Assembly: GCF_042432905.1 (NCBI RefSeq)
Contig: NZ_JBHLWI010000006.1
Location: 89,972-153,971 of the forward strand
Origin: Fontibacter flavus
GTDB lineage: Bacteria; Bacteroidota; Bacteroidia; Cytophagales; Cyclobacteriaceae
Direction: 5' to 3'
DNA length: 64,000 nucleotides
The notes beneath the pieces are model-generated. The model was not told the DNA's origin, made no database searches, and worked only from the letters and a program-made list of their open reading frames with translations. Position numbers and translations under genes: made by a program. This document shows positions 35,335-42,886 of the stretch, in pieces (the stretch's first letter is position 1; the number at the start of each line of letters is the position of its first letter).

Positions 35335-35777
35335 AAATCTTATTTATTCTTTATTCATCTACTTCAGTTACATCAAATTTCCATTTTTACGTGGATCATA
35401 CTAAGCATTTTTGAAATTCAAATGTACGCTGAAAGAAATTTGCCCCCTTTTATCTTTACAATTTGTAAATGCTCTTTAGTAGTTGTCCAGATCACTAAAC
35501 TTTAAGCTAATTACAAATTTGAATTCATAAATAATATAGATGCTTTTGACAACCTTATGGGACCTTATTGGTGCATTTGTCAAAATTCACAAAGAGAGAT
35601 TAGCGTCACAAATTTAAATATCGATTTTGGCAATGATTAAAACAAATACTGGTAATCTTAACCTGAATCAATCAAAAACAGACAAGATCCCAACAAATAA
35701 GAGATGGTGACCTAAAGTGGCCTTTTTTTTGTGATTTAAAGTTGAAATAAACCAACAACTTTTATCTCTTTGTTATT
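35335..35777. other. 443-bp intergenic region with a long-loop inverted repeat
   Basis: Divergent region upstream of the DUF5723-like gene and the small membrane protein. It holds a 9-bp inverted repeat TTTTGACAA/TTGTCAAAA (35544-35552 with 35577-35585). On the minus strand a TACATTTG element occurs near 35420 without a partner -33 site. No gene seen. Confidence 0.5.
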
Positions 35778-37127
35778 ATGAAAAAGACTTTCGCTATCCT
35801 GACCCTGCTATTTATTGTCCATCATACTGCATTTGGACAAAATTCATTTATCGGTATCCAAAACAGTCAGCGGAAAAGTATACATAGCGTATGGATGAAC
35901 CCCGCTGAAATCAACCATCTCCATAAAAAAATAGAAGTGAACTTTTTCTCAGTACAAGGTTCCTTTGGAAATAATATCATTTCTTTCCAGGATGTGCTCA
36001 AAGACAGAGAAGATGTGCTCAATTTGGCATTTGAAAGAGCTGATGGACCAGTTAATGTCAGGTCTAACATAGAAATAATCGGTCCTTCCATTGGTTTTAA
36101 AATGGATAGGTGGGCTTTTGGAATTTCAACTCAGGCATTTGCCAGTGGGCACATGATTGACCTTGACCCTAAACTTGCAGAATCATTCTCTTCCAATAAT
36201 TTCACAGGGAGAAGTAATATTATCAATATCAACAGTCCTTTCAACCAAAGGGTAAACATTTCAGGATGGACAGAAATTGGATTCACAGCCGGATTCGAAC
36301 TTATCCGTCTTGCTGAACACAGCCTTTCTGTGGGGGGAACTTATAAATTGCTTTTCCCTTACAATTATATCAATGTCGGTGTAAACCAAATTAACGGCAC
36401 CCTGGTCCAAAACGATTTTGAGTTTAGTTTGACCAACACTACAGGAAGAGTCAATTTAAGCTATGCTGATGAGGCTTTGGATGCAGGTTCGTTTACTTTT
36501 TCCGTTAACCCTTTTAATTTCAGCCAACTTAGTGGGTATGGTGTAGACCTAGGTGCTAATTACAAATGGAAAGACCCTCAAGGTGGAAGCAAACTGAATG
36601 CAGGCCTGGCTTTGAGGAATATTGGTCAGATGCGATTTGGTCGCAATCAGACAAACAACACATACAATATCAACATCCCTGAAGGTGAGTCTTTTAGGAT
36701 TGACCAGCTGGAGGGTAGTTTGGAGGAAATCAACCAACAACTGGTCAATAGTGGCTATTTTAGTATTGACAGACAAAGAGAGGGAGTACTTACAAATTTA
36801 CCAACCCTAATCTCAGCCTATGGAGAACTCAAACTCAGTAAATCTTTTTATATGAGTCTCTATGGACAACAACGGTTTAATTCCCAGAATGACAACAATC
36901 AGTTGGTGGCCCAAAATATTCTTGTTCTTACCCCTAGATTGCTTTTTGGCAATTTTGAAATATACTCCCCATGGACAAGTTATGAAGTTGCCGGCATTAC
37001 AGGCGGGTTAGGCCTAAGATATGGAGGATTCTTCTTGGGCAGTAACTCTATCATAACAGGACTCATTGCCGACACCAAACAGGCCGACTTTCATATTGGA
37101 TTGAGTTGGGGATTTGGCAATAATTAA
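35778..37127 (+). CDS. Outer-membrane beta-barrel protein, DUF5723-like
   Basis: A 449-residue protein with a Sec signal peptide (MKKTFAILTLLFIVHHTAFG, then QNSF). The mature protein is rich in beta strands with alternating aromatic residues, an early NPAEI motif (MNPAEINHLHKKIEVNF) as in PorV/FadL-like and DUF5723 barrels, and a Gly-rich C-terminus ending in LSWGFGNN. I infer an outer-membrane barrel of unknown cargo. TTG then TCTCTTTG (35765-35772) with a 20-base spacer lies directly before the ATG. Confidence 0.78.
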   Translation: MKKTFAILTLLFIVHHTAFGQNSFIGIQNSQRKSIHSVWMNPAEINHLHKKIEVNFFSVQGSFGNNIISFQDVLKDREDVLNLAFERADGPVNVRSNIEIIGPSIGFKMDRWAFGISTQAFASGHMIDLDPKLAESFSSNNFTGRSNIININSPFNQRVNISGWTEIGFTAGFELIRLAEHSLSVGGTYKLLFPYNYINVGVNQINGTLVQNDFEFSLTNTTGRVNLSYADEALDAGSFTFSVNPFNFSQLSGYGVDLGANYKWKDPQGGSKLNAGLALRNIGQMRFGRNQTNNTYNINIPEGESFRIDQLEGSLEEINQQLVNSGYFSIDRQREGVLTNLPTLISAYGELKLSKSFYMSLYGQQRFNSQNDNNQLVAQNILVLTPRLLFGNFEIYSPWTSYEVAGITGGLGLRYGGFFLGSNSIITGLIADTKQADFHIGLSWGFGNN

Positions 37128-37187
37128 AAAAACAAGCATATTTTTTTATATTTACACAATTAACCAGTCGATTTATTAAACATATTC

Positions 37188-37991
37188 ATGCTGAATCATA
37201 TAAAAATTGCCATAATTGGCTGTGGAAATTTAGGCACTTCAATAGTCAACGGACTATTGGAGCAAGAGGATTTTTTGGCACAGAATCTACACATTACGAA
37301 GCGAAACCCTCATAATCTTTTGCATTTACAGGACAAAGGTGTAAGGGTACATTCCGATAATTTAATTGCAGCAAAAGAAGCTGATTTGGTGATTTTAGGT
37401 GTGAAACCATTTAATGTATCAGCAATATTAAAGGAAATCAAGCCTGTCTTGGACCCTAAAAAACAAGTGATCGTCTCCTTGGCCACAGGGATCACTTTGG
37501 ATGAAATGTTTGTAGTCCTTGATCCAAAAACCATTGCGTTTAGGGCGATGCCGAATATAGCCGCAGACATACGGGAATCCGTTACTTGCATCTGTTCGAG
37601 AAATAGTACAGAAAAAGAGGACAAACAAGTGAAAGCGCTTTTTAATAGCATTGGATTTTCGATCAGCATTGATGAAAACTTGATGGAAGCAGCGACTGTT
37701 TTAGGTGCATGTGGCATCGCTTATGTACTCAGGTTTATGAGAGCCATGATCCAAGGCGGAATCCAGATCGGTTTTGATGCCAAAACAGCTAGTCAAATTG
37801 TCAATCAGACGGTAAAAGGTGCCGCAGAGCTAATGATCCAAAAAAACATACACCCTGAAGAAGCCATTGATAAAGTAACTACACCAAAGGGCTGCACTAT
37901 TGTTGGGCTGAATGAAATGGAGCATCAGGGATTTTCTGCAGCAATGGTCAGAGGCGTACTTGCATCTTATCAAAAGATAGAAAAAAATTAA
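37188..37991 (+). CDS. proC: Pyrroline-5-carboxylate reductase
   Basis: A 267-residue Rossmann-fold enzyme that makes proline from pyrroline-5-carboxylate with NAD(P)H. Marks are IAIIGCGNLGTSIVNGLL at the start, AFRAMPNIAADIRESVT, and the C-terminal family signature TTPKGCTIVGLNEME. The helical C-terminal dimerisation domain is complete. It stands alone, with no proA or proB beside it. Confidence 0.95.
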   Translation: MLNHIKIAIIGCGNLGTSIVNGLLEQEDFLAQNLHITKRNPHNLLHLQDKGVRVHSDNLIAAKEADLVILGVKPFNVSAILKEIKPVLDPKKQVIVSLATGITLDEMFVVLDPKTIAFRAMPNIAADIRESVTCICSRNSTEKEDKQVKALFNSIGFSISIDENLMEAATVLGACGIAYVLRFMRAMIQGGIQIGFDAKTASQIVNQTVKGAAELMIQKNIHPEEAIDKVTTPKGCTIVGLNEMEHQGFSAAMVRGVLASYQKIEKN

Positions 37992-38162
37992 GCGCCCTTA
38001 AAAACAAATTCACTAGAATTGAGCTTGTTATAACCGAATCAACCGCATTTACTTCAAATATCTTTGATGCCCAATTCAGATTTTAAAAGGGCAATAAGAT
38101 GACCCTCCAAAAGAGAAATAAAATAATTTTCCGCCAGATTTTATTTTTCCGTAGCATTTGTC

Positions 38163-38170
38163 TAAATTTG
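38163..38170 (+). promoter_or_regulatory. -7 element of the yceD-rpmF promoter
   Basis: TAAATTTG is a full match to TAnnTTTG, 25 bases before the GTG start of yceD. The expected -33 TTG is poor (TTTTA at the right distance). Confidence 0.5.
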
Positions 38171-38195
38171 CGGTCTTGAAATAGCTGGAGGAGTC

Positions 38196-38771
38196 GTGAA
38201 ATTCTTAAGAGCATATAACATTGATGTCATCAAACTGAAAGAGGGTAAGCATAATTTTACCTTTGACGTCAAAGATGAATTCTTTAAATTTTACGAAGCC
38301 GAAGATTGGGTCAACGGAGCCAATATCACAGTAGATGTATTGATCAACAAGACAGTTTCTGTCATGGAAGCTGATTTCAACTTCTCTGGAACGATCAGGT
38401 TAACCTGTGATAGAAGCCTGGAAGAGTTTGATCATCCCATCAGTTTTACCCAAAAGGTAATTTATAAATATGGGCCGATCGAACAGGAAATCAGCGAGGA
38501 TGTATTTATGATCACAAGAGACACTCCGAGTATCAATGTGGCTCAATTGATCTATGAATTCATTCTTTTGGCAATTCCAGCTAAAAAAATCCATCCGGAT
38601 TACTTGGAAGAGATGGATGAAGAGGATTTTGAGGAAGAAGGCAGTTTAGTTTACCTCTCAGATGAAACAGATGAAGAATTTGAACCGGAAGAAACTGAAC
38701 CCTTAGAGGATCAAGATCAACCGGTAGACCCTAGATGGGAAATATTGAATAAATTAAAGAAAAAAGATTAA
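38196..38771 (+). CDS. YceD/DUF177 family protein
   Basis: A 191-residue protein with a GTG start that is preceded by GGAGGAG at 38187-38193, one of the few clear Shine-Dalgarno sites in the window. The core resembles YceD/DUF177 (FSGTIRLTCDRSLEEFDHPI, NVAQLIYEFILLAIPAKKIHP) and the C-terminal 50 residues are strongly acidic. The family is linked to 23S rRNA handling in bacteria and chloroplasts. It lies 17 bases before rpmF, the usual order. Confidence 0.9.
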   Translation: MKFLRAYNIDVIKLKEGKHNFTFDVKDEFFKFYEAEDWVNGANITVDVLINKTVSVMEADFNFSGTIRLTCDRSLEEFDHPISFTQKVIYKYGPIEQEISEDVFMITRDTPSINVAQLIYEFILLAIPAKKIHPDYLEEMDEEDFEEEGSLVYLSDETDEEFEPEETEPLEDQDQPVDPRWEILNKLKKKD

Positions 38772-38788
38772 TCTAAAATAGTATAGAG

Positions 38789-38980
38789 ATGGCACATCCT
38801 AAACGCAAAATTTCGAAAACAAGAAGAGACAAAAGAAGAACTCACTATAAGTTGACAGCTCCAGGTCTTGCACAATGCCCTACGACAGGCGAATTCCATT
38901 TGCCACATAGAGCTTTTTGGTTAGACGGTAAACTGTACTATGGTGGACAGGTAATCATGGAGAAAGAAGTTCTTGCTTAA
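38789..38980 (+). CDS. rpmF: Ribosomal protein bL32, zinc-free form
   Basis: A 63-residue basic protein with the family start MAHPKRKISKTRRDKRRTHYK. In zinc-binding bL32 two CxxC pairs hold the metal; here the region reads AQCPTTGEFHLPHRAFW with only one Cys, so the zinc ribbon is lost. The C-terminus (KLYYGGQVIMEKEVLA) is complete. A strong terminator follows. Confidence 0.97.
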   Translation: MAHPKRKISKTRRDKRRTHYKLTAPGLAQCPTTGEFHLPHRAFWLDGKLYYGGQVIMEKEVLA

Positions 38981-39006
38981 TTATTACACAAAAGGCCTTT
39001 TATATT

Positions 39007-39045
39007 AAATCCATCCCGGATCTTATCAGGGATGGATTTTTTTTT
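39007..39045 (+). terminator. Terminator after rpmF
   Basis: AAATCCATCCC (39007-39017) pairs exactly with GGGATGGATTT (39029-39039), followed by a run of nine T in total. It separates yceD-rpmF from fabH. Confidence 0.88.
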
Positions 39046-39105
39046 GGTAAAAAACAGTGCTAATAGCCTTAACTTGGGTGACATGTATTCTAAAACCTGA
39101 AAATC

Positions 39106-39137
39106 TTTGGTGAAAAAGTTCATTTTAGATAATTTTG
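39106..39137 (+). promoter_or_regulatory. fabH operon promoter
   Basis: TTTG at 39106-39109, a 20-base spacer, then TAATTTTG at 39130-39137, a full match to TAnnTTTG. Transcription would start near 39144, leaving a leader of about 100 bases before fabH. Confidence 0.6.
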
Positions 39138-39246
39138 ACACCTTGCTTAAAGGACTAAACATTGACCTCAAGCTTATCAACCATAAAGCATTATAAGCCA
39201 AAACATTACCACGCAATGGTATTGAACTGGCTAAAACCCACATTTA

Positions 39247-40245
39247 ATGAAAAAAACAAGAGCAGTTATTACGGGCGTTCAGGGTTGGGTACCGGAGTAT
39301 GTATTGACCAACCGGGAACTTGAAACGATGGTGGACACCAACGATGAGTGGATTGTCACCAGGACCGGCATCAAAGAAAGAAGAATTCTAAAAGGAGAAA
39401 ATCAAGGAACATCAGTTATAGGCATCAATGCAGTAAAAGGACTTCTAAAAAAGACCAACACTGACCCTGAAGATATTGATTTGATTATATGTGCTACGGT
39501 TACTCCCGATATGCCGTTTCCAGCGACTGCCAACCTGATTGCAGATGGTGTAGGCGCAAAAAACAGTTACAGTTTTGATATTTCGGCAGCGTGTTCCGGT
39601 TTCTTGTACGCCTTGACCATGGGAAGCCAATTTATTGAAACAGGCATGCACAAGAAGGTTATTGTAGTAGGAGCAGATAAAATGTCCTCCATTATTGATT
39701 ATCAGGACCGTGCAACCTGCATCATTTTTGGTGATGGAGGTGGTGCTGTATTATTAGAGCCAACTGAAGAGGAAGTAGGTGTAATGGACTCCTTACTTCA
39801 CGCAGATGGTGCAGGCGCCCCATACCTACACATGAAAGCCGGAGGCAGTAGAAAACCAGCATCCATTGAAACTGTGAATGCGAGAGAGCATTACGCTTAC
39901 CAAGAAGGATCTACTGTTTTTAAATTTGCCGTTACCAATATGGCAGAGGTGAGTGCGCAGGTCATGGAAAGAAATAACCTAAAGGCTGAAGATGTGGCTT
40001 GGCTTGTTCCCCATCAAGCCAACAAAAGAATTATTGATGCCACTGCAAACCGTATGGGAGTAGGACCGGAAAAGGTCATGCTCAACATTGAAAAGTATGG
40101 CAATACTACAGCAGGCACTCTTCCACTTTGTCTTTGGGACTATGAATCACAACTCAAAAAAGGTGACAATATCATACTGGCTGCTTTTGGCGGAGGTTTT
40201 ACATGGGGTGCGATTTACCTCAAATGGGGATATGATCCAAAGTAA
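39247..40245 (+). CDS. fabH: 3-oxoacyl-[acyl-carrier-protein] synthase III
   Basis: A 332-residue thiolase-fold enzyme that starts fatty-acid synthesis by joining acyl-CoA and malonyl-ACP. The nucleophile is Cys116 in FDISAACSGFLYAL; the His is in WLVPHQANKRI and the Asn in IEKYGNTTAGT. In Bacteroidota FabH often takes branched acyl-CoA primers. plsX, usually between rpmF and fabH, is absent here. It is followed by efp, accB and accC in one direction. Confidence 0.96.
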   Translation: MKKTRAVITGVQGWVPEYVLTNRELETMVDTNDEWIVTRTGIKERRILKGENQGTSVIGINAVKGLLKKTNTDPEDIDLIICATVTPDMPFPATANLIADGVGAKNSYSFDISAACSGFLYALTMGSQFIETGMHKKVIVVGADKMSSIIDYQDRATCIIFGDGGGAVLLEPTEEEVGVMDSLLHADGAGAPYLHMKAGGSRKPASIETVNAREHYAYQEGSTVFKFAVTNMAEVSAQVMERNNLKAEDVAWLVPHQANKRIIDATANRMGVGPEKVMLNIEKYGNTTAGTLPLCLWDYESQLKKGDNIILAAFGGGFTWGAIYLKWGYDPK

Positions 40246-40269
40246 TTGAAACTATTAATCTGAATTTAT

Positions 40270-40833
40270 ATGGCATCAACAGCAGATTTCAAAAATGGAC
40301 TATGTCTTGAAATGAACAATGACATTTACTCCATTGTAGAATTCCAGCACGTCAAACCTGGTAAAGGTGCTGCGTTTGTAAGAACAAAAATGAAAAGCCT
40401 TACCTCAGGAAAGGTTTTAGACAAAACATTCAATGCAGGCGAAAAAGTAACTACCGCTAGAGTAGAAAAAAGACCTCACCAATTCCTATATGCTGACGAT
40501 ATGGGATACCATTTTATGGACACAGAGACATTTGAGCAAATCCCAATACAAGAAAAACTGATTGAAAGAGCCAATTTGATGAAGGAAGGTCAAATGGTTG
40601 ATATCTTGGTACATGCTGAGACTGAGACTCCCCTTTCTGTAGAGTTACCTCCTTTTGTTGAATTGATGATCACTTATACCGAGCCTGGTATCAAAGGAGA
40701 TACCGCTACCAATGCTCTTAAACCTGCTACAGTAGAAACCGGTGCGACTGTTATGGTACCACTTTTCGTGGACCAGGACATCATGATCAAAGTTGATACA
40801 AGAGACGGATCTTACTCTGAAAGAGTAAAATAA
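40270..40833 (+). CDS. efp: Translation elongation factor P
   Basis: A 187-residue three-domain factor that relieves ribosome stalling at proline runs. The tip loop reads HVKPGKGAAFVRTK with Lys32 at the position that is modified in many bacteria. The KOW-like N-terminal domain and two OB folds are complete (C-terminus IKVDTRDGSYSERVK). It is 24 bases after fabH, an arrangement common in Bacteroidota. Confidence 0.96.
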   Translation: MASTADFKNGLCLEMNNDIYSIVEFQHVKPGKGAAFVRTKMKSLTSGKVLDKTFNAGEKVTTARVEKRPHQFLYADDMGYHFMDTETFEQIPIQEKLIERANLMKEGQMVDILVHAETETPLSVELPPFVELMITYTEPGIKGDTATNALKPATVETGATVMVPLFVDQDIMIKVDTRDGSYSERVK

Positions 40834-40838
40834 TTTTA

Positions 40839-40876
40839 AAAAGCTATGTGATTTACCTAAATTACATAGCTTTTGT
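40839..40876 (+). terminator. Possible weak terminator between efp and accB
   Basis: AAAAGCTATGT (40839-40849) and ACATAGCTTTT (40864-40874) form an 11-bp stem with a 14-base loop and a short T-run. Read-through to accB seems likely. Confidence 0.5.
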
Positions 40877-40934
40877 ATTTACCACCAATACAAACAGCCC
40901 AAACTAAATAGGGTATCCCTAAACTAAACTTATT

Positions 40935-41408
40935 ATGAAAGCAAAAGAAATTCAGGAATTGATTGATTTTATTTCAAACTCTGGCTTAGCCGAAGTCAAA
41001 ATAGAAACAGAAGAATTTAAACTTGCCATAAAAAAATATACTGAGGCTCCTGCTGTAAAGTTTGAAGCATCTCCAGTACCAGTTGCGGCACCAGTAGCTG
41101 CCGCTCCTGCTCCAGCGCCAACTCCTGCGGCTGCTCCCGCTGCGCCTAAAGAGGATACTTCCAAATATTTGGAGATCAAATCACCTATGATAGGAACCTT
41201 CTACAGAACCCCAAATCCGGACTCCGAGCCATTCGTAGGAGTTGGAGATGTCGTGACTGCGGGACAAACCGTTTGTATCATTGAGGCAATGAAATTATTC
41301 AATGAGATTGAGTCAGAAGTTTCTGGAAAAATTGTAAAAGTTTTGGTTGATAATGCCCAGCCAGTAGAGTACGATCAGCCATTGTTCTTGGTTGATCCAG
41401 CAGGTTAA
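40935..41408 (+). CDS. accB: Biotin carboxyl carrier protein of acetyl-CoA carboxylase
   Basis: A 157-residue protein: an N-terminal helical segment (about 1-35), an Ala/Pro-rich hinge (about 45-75) and the biotinyl domain with biotinylated Lys120 in CIIEAMKLFNEIES. The thumb (YRTPNPDSEPFV) typical of BCCP of fatty-acid synthesis is present. accC starts 26 bases downstream. Confidence 0.97.
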   Translation: MKAKEIQELIDFISNSGLAEVKIETEEFKLAIKKYTEAPAVKFEASPVPVAAPVAAAPAPAPTPAAAPAAPKEDTSKYLEIKSPMIGTFYRTPNPDSEPFVGVGDVVTAGQTVCIIEAMKLFNEIESEVSGKIVKVLVDNAQPVEYDQPLFLVDPAG

Positions 41409-41434
41409 TTTTTGTATCACCAATCGATTTTACC

Positions 41435-42784
41435 GTGTTTAAAAAAATATTAATAGCAAACCGTGGAGAAATTGCCTTAAGGGTTATCCGTACCTGCAAA
41501 GAGATGGGAATCAAAACTGTGGCAATTTACTCTACAGCCGATAAAGAGAGCTTGCATGTGCGATTTGCAGATGAGGCGGTATGCATCGGCCCGGCACCAA
41601 GCCGTGAATCATATTTGAACATCCCCCGAATCATCGCAGCAGCTGAGATTACCAATGCAGATGCTATTCACCCTGGTTATGGATTCCTTTCGGAAAATGC
41701 CGAATTCTCCAGAATATGTGAAGAGTATGGCATCAAATTCATTGGTGCAAGTCCTGAGATGATCAATAAAATGGGAGACAAAGCCACTGCTAAGGCTACC
41801 ATGAAAATTGCAGGAGTTCCCACTATTCCTGGATCAGAAGGTCTTTTGGACAATATCGAAGAAGGTGTCAAATTGGCCAATGAAATGGGGTATCCTGTAA
41901 TCCTCAAAGCGACTGCCGGAGGTGGTGGTCGTGGCATGAGAATTGTTAAGCAGGAGAGTGAATTCAAGAAAGCTTGGGACGATGCCCGTCAAGAAGCAGG
42001 AGCTGCCTTCGGCAACGATGGTCTCTATCTTGAAAAATTCGTGGAAGAACCCAGACATATCGAAATCCAAATCGTAGGTGACAGCACCGGAAGGGCTTGC
42101 CATTTATCCGAAAGAGACTGTTCTATCCAAAGAAGACATCAAAAACTGGTTGAAGAAACCCCTTCTCCATTCATGACGGATGAACTGCGTGAAGCAATGG
42201 GACAAGCTGCCATCAAAGGCGCTGAAGCCATTGGTTATGAAGGTGCGGGAACTATTGAATTCCTAGTTGACAAAAACCGTAATTTTTACTTCATGGAAAT
42301 GAATACCCGTATTCAGGTAGAACATCCAATTACAGAAGAAGTAACCGATTTCGATTTGATCAAGGAACAAATCAAAGTAGCTGCCGGCGAAAAGATCTCA
42401 GGTAGAAACTATTTCCCTAAGCTATATGCTATGGAATGTAGAATCAATGCGGAAGATCCGGCAAATGGCTTTCGTCCTAGCCCCGGCAAAATCAACAACT
42501 TGCACATGCCTGGAGGAAAAGGCGTCAGGGTGGATAGCCATGTGTATGCAGGATATGTCATCCCGCCAAATTATGACTCCATGATCGCCAAATTGATCGT
42601 AAGTGGTCAATCGAGGGATGAAGTCATCGTCAGAATGAAAAGAGCCTTGGAGGAATTTGTGATTGATGGCATCAAAACCACTATCCCTTTCCACATCGCC
42701 CTCTTGGAAAATGAAGACTTCAAAGCAGGTAATTTTACTACCAAATTCCTGGAATCATTTGATTTCAGTGTGATTAAAAAATAA
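41435..42784 (+). CDS. accC: Biotin carboxylase subunit of acetyl-CoA carboxylase
   Basis: A 449-residue ATP-grasp enzyme with a GTG start (MFKKILIANRGEIALRVIR is the exact family N-terminus). ATP-binding loop KATAGGGGRGMRIV, bicarbonate/biotin site HLSERDCSIQRRHQKLVEE and EMNTRIQVEHPITEE are intact. It carboxylates biotin on AccB. The carboxyltransferase genes accA and accD are elsewhere. Confidence 0.97.
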   Translation: MFKKILIANRGEIALRVIRTCKEMGIKTVAIYSTADKESLHVRFADEAVCIGPAPSRESYLNIPRIIAAAEITNADAIHPGYGFLSENAEFSRICEEYGIKFIGASPEMINKMGDKATAKATMKIAGVPTIPGSEGLLDNIEEGVKLANEMGYPVILKATAGGGGRGMRIVKQESEFKKAWDDARQEAGAAFGNDGLYLEKFVEEPRHIEIQIVGDSTGRACHLSERDCSIQRRHQKLVEETPSPFMTDELREAMGQAAIKGAEAIGYEGAGTIEFLVDKNRNFYFMEMNTRIQVEHPITEEVTDFDLIKEQIKVAAGEKISGRNYFPKLYAMECRINAEDPANGFRPSPGKINNLHMPGGKGVRVDSHVYAGYVIPPNYDSMIAKLIVSGQSRDEVIVRMKRALEEFVIDGIKTTIPFHIALLENEDFKAGNFTTKFLESFDFSVIKK

Positions 42785-42815
42785 AAAAAATCCGGCTTCA
42801 GGCCGGATTTTTTGT
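42785..42815. terminator. Terminator of the fabH-accC operon
   Basis: AAAAAATCCGGC (42785-42796) and GCCGGATTTTTT (42802-42813) form a 12-bp stem with a 5-base loop and T-run. The flanking A-run means it may also serve the minus-strand peptidase gene. Confidence 0.88.
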
Positions 42816-42886
42816 TTCAACTTGTTCACTTTTCAAGTGTTATTGATTCGTAAGCCATCAGTATCAGGTTACACCTCTGTTCCTTA

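Noticed and set aside
35544..35585. Inverted repeat TTTTGACAA/TTGTCAAAA as an operator
   Set aside because: The arms are 24 bases apart and there is no promoter element at a fitting distance, so I cannot assign it a role.
40952..41179. Antisense Ala/Gly-rich frame opposite accB
   Set aside because: It is the complement of the Ala/Pro-rich hinge codons of AccB, so its low-complexity sequence is a shadow.
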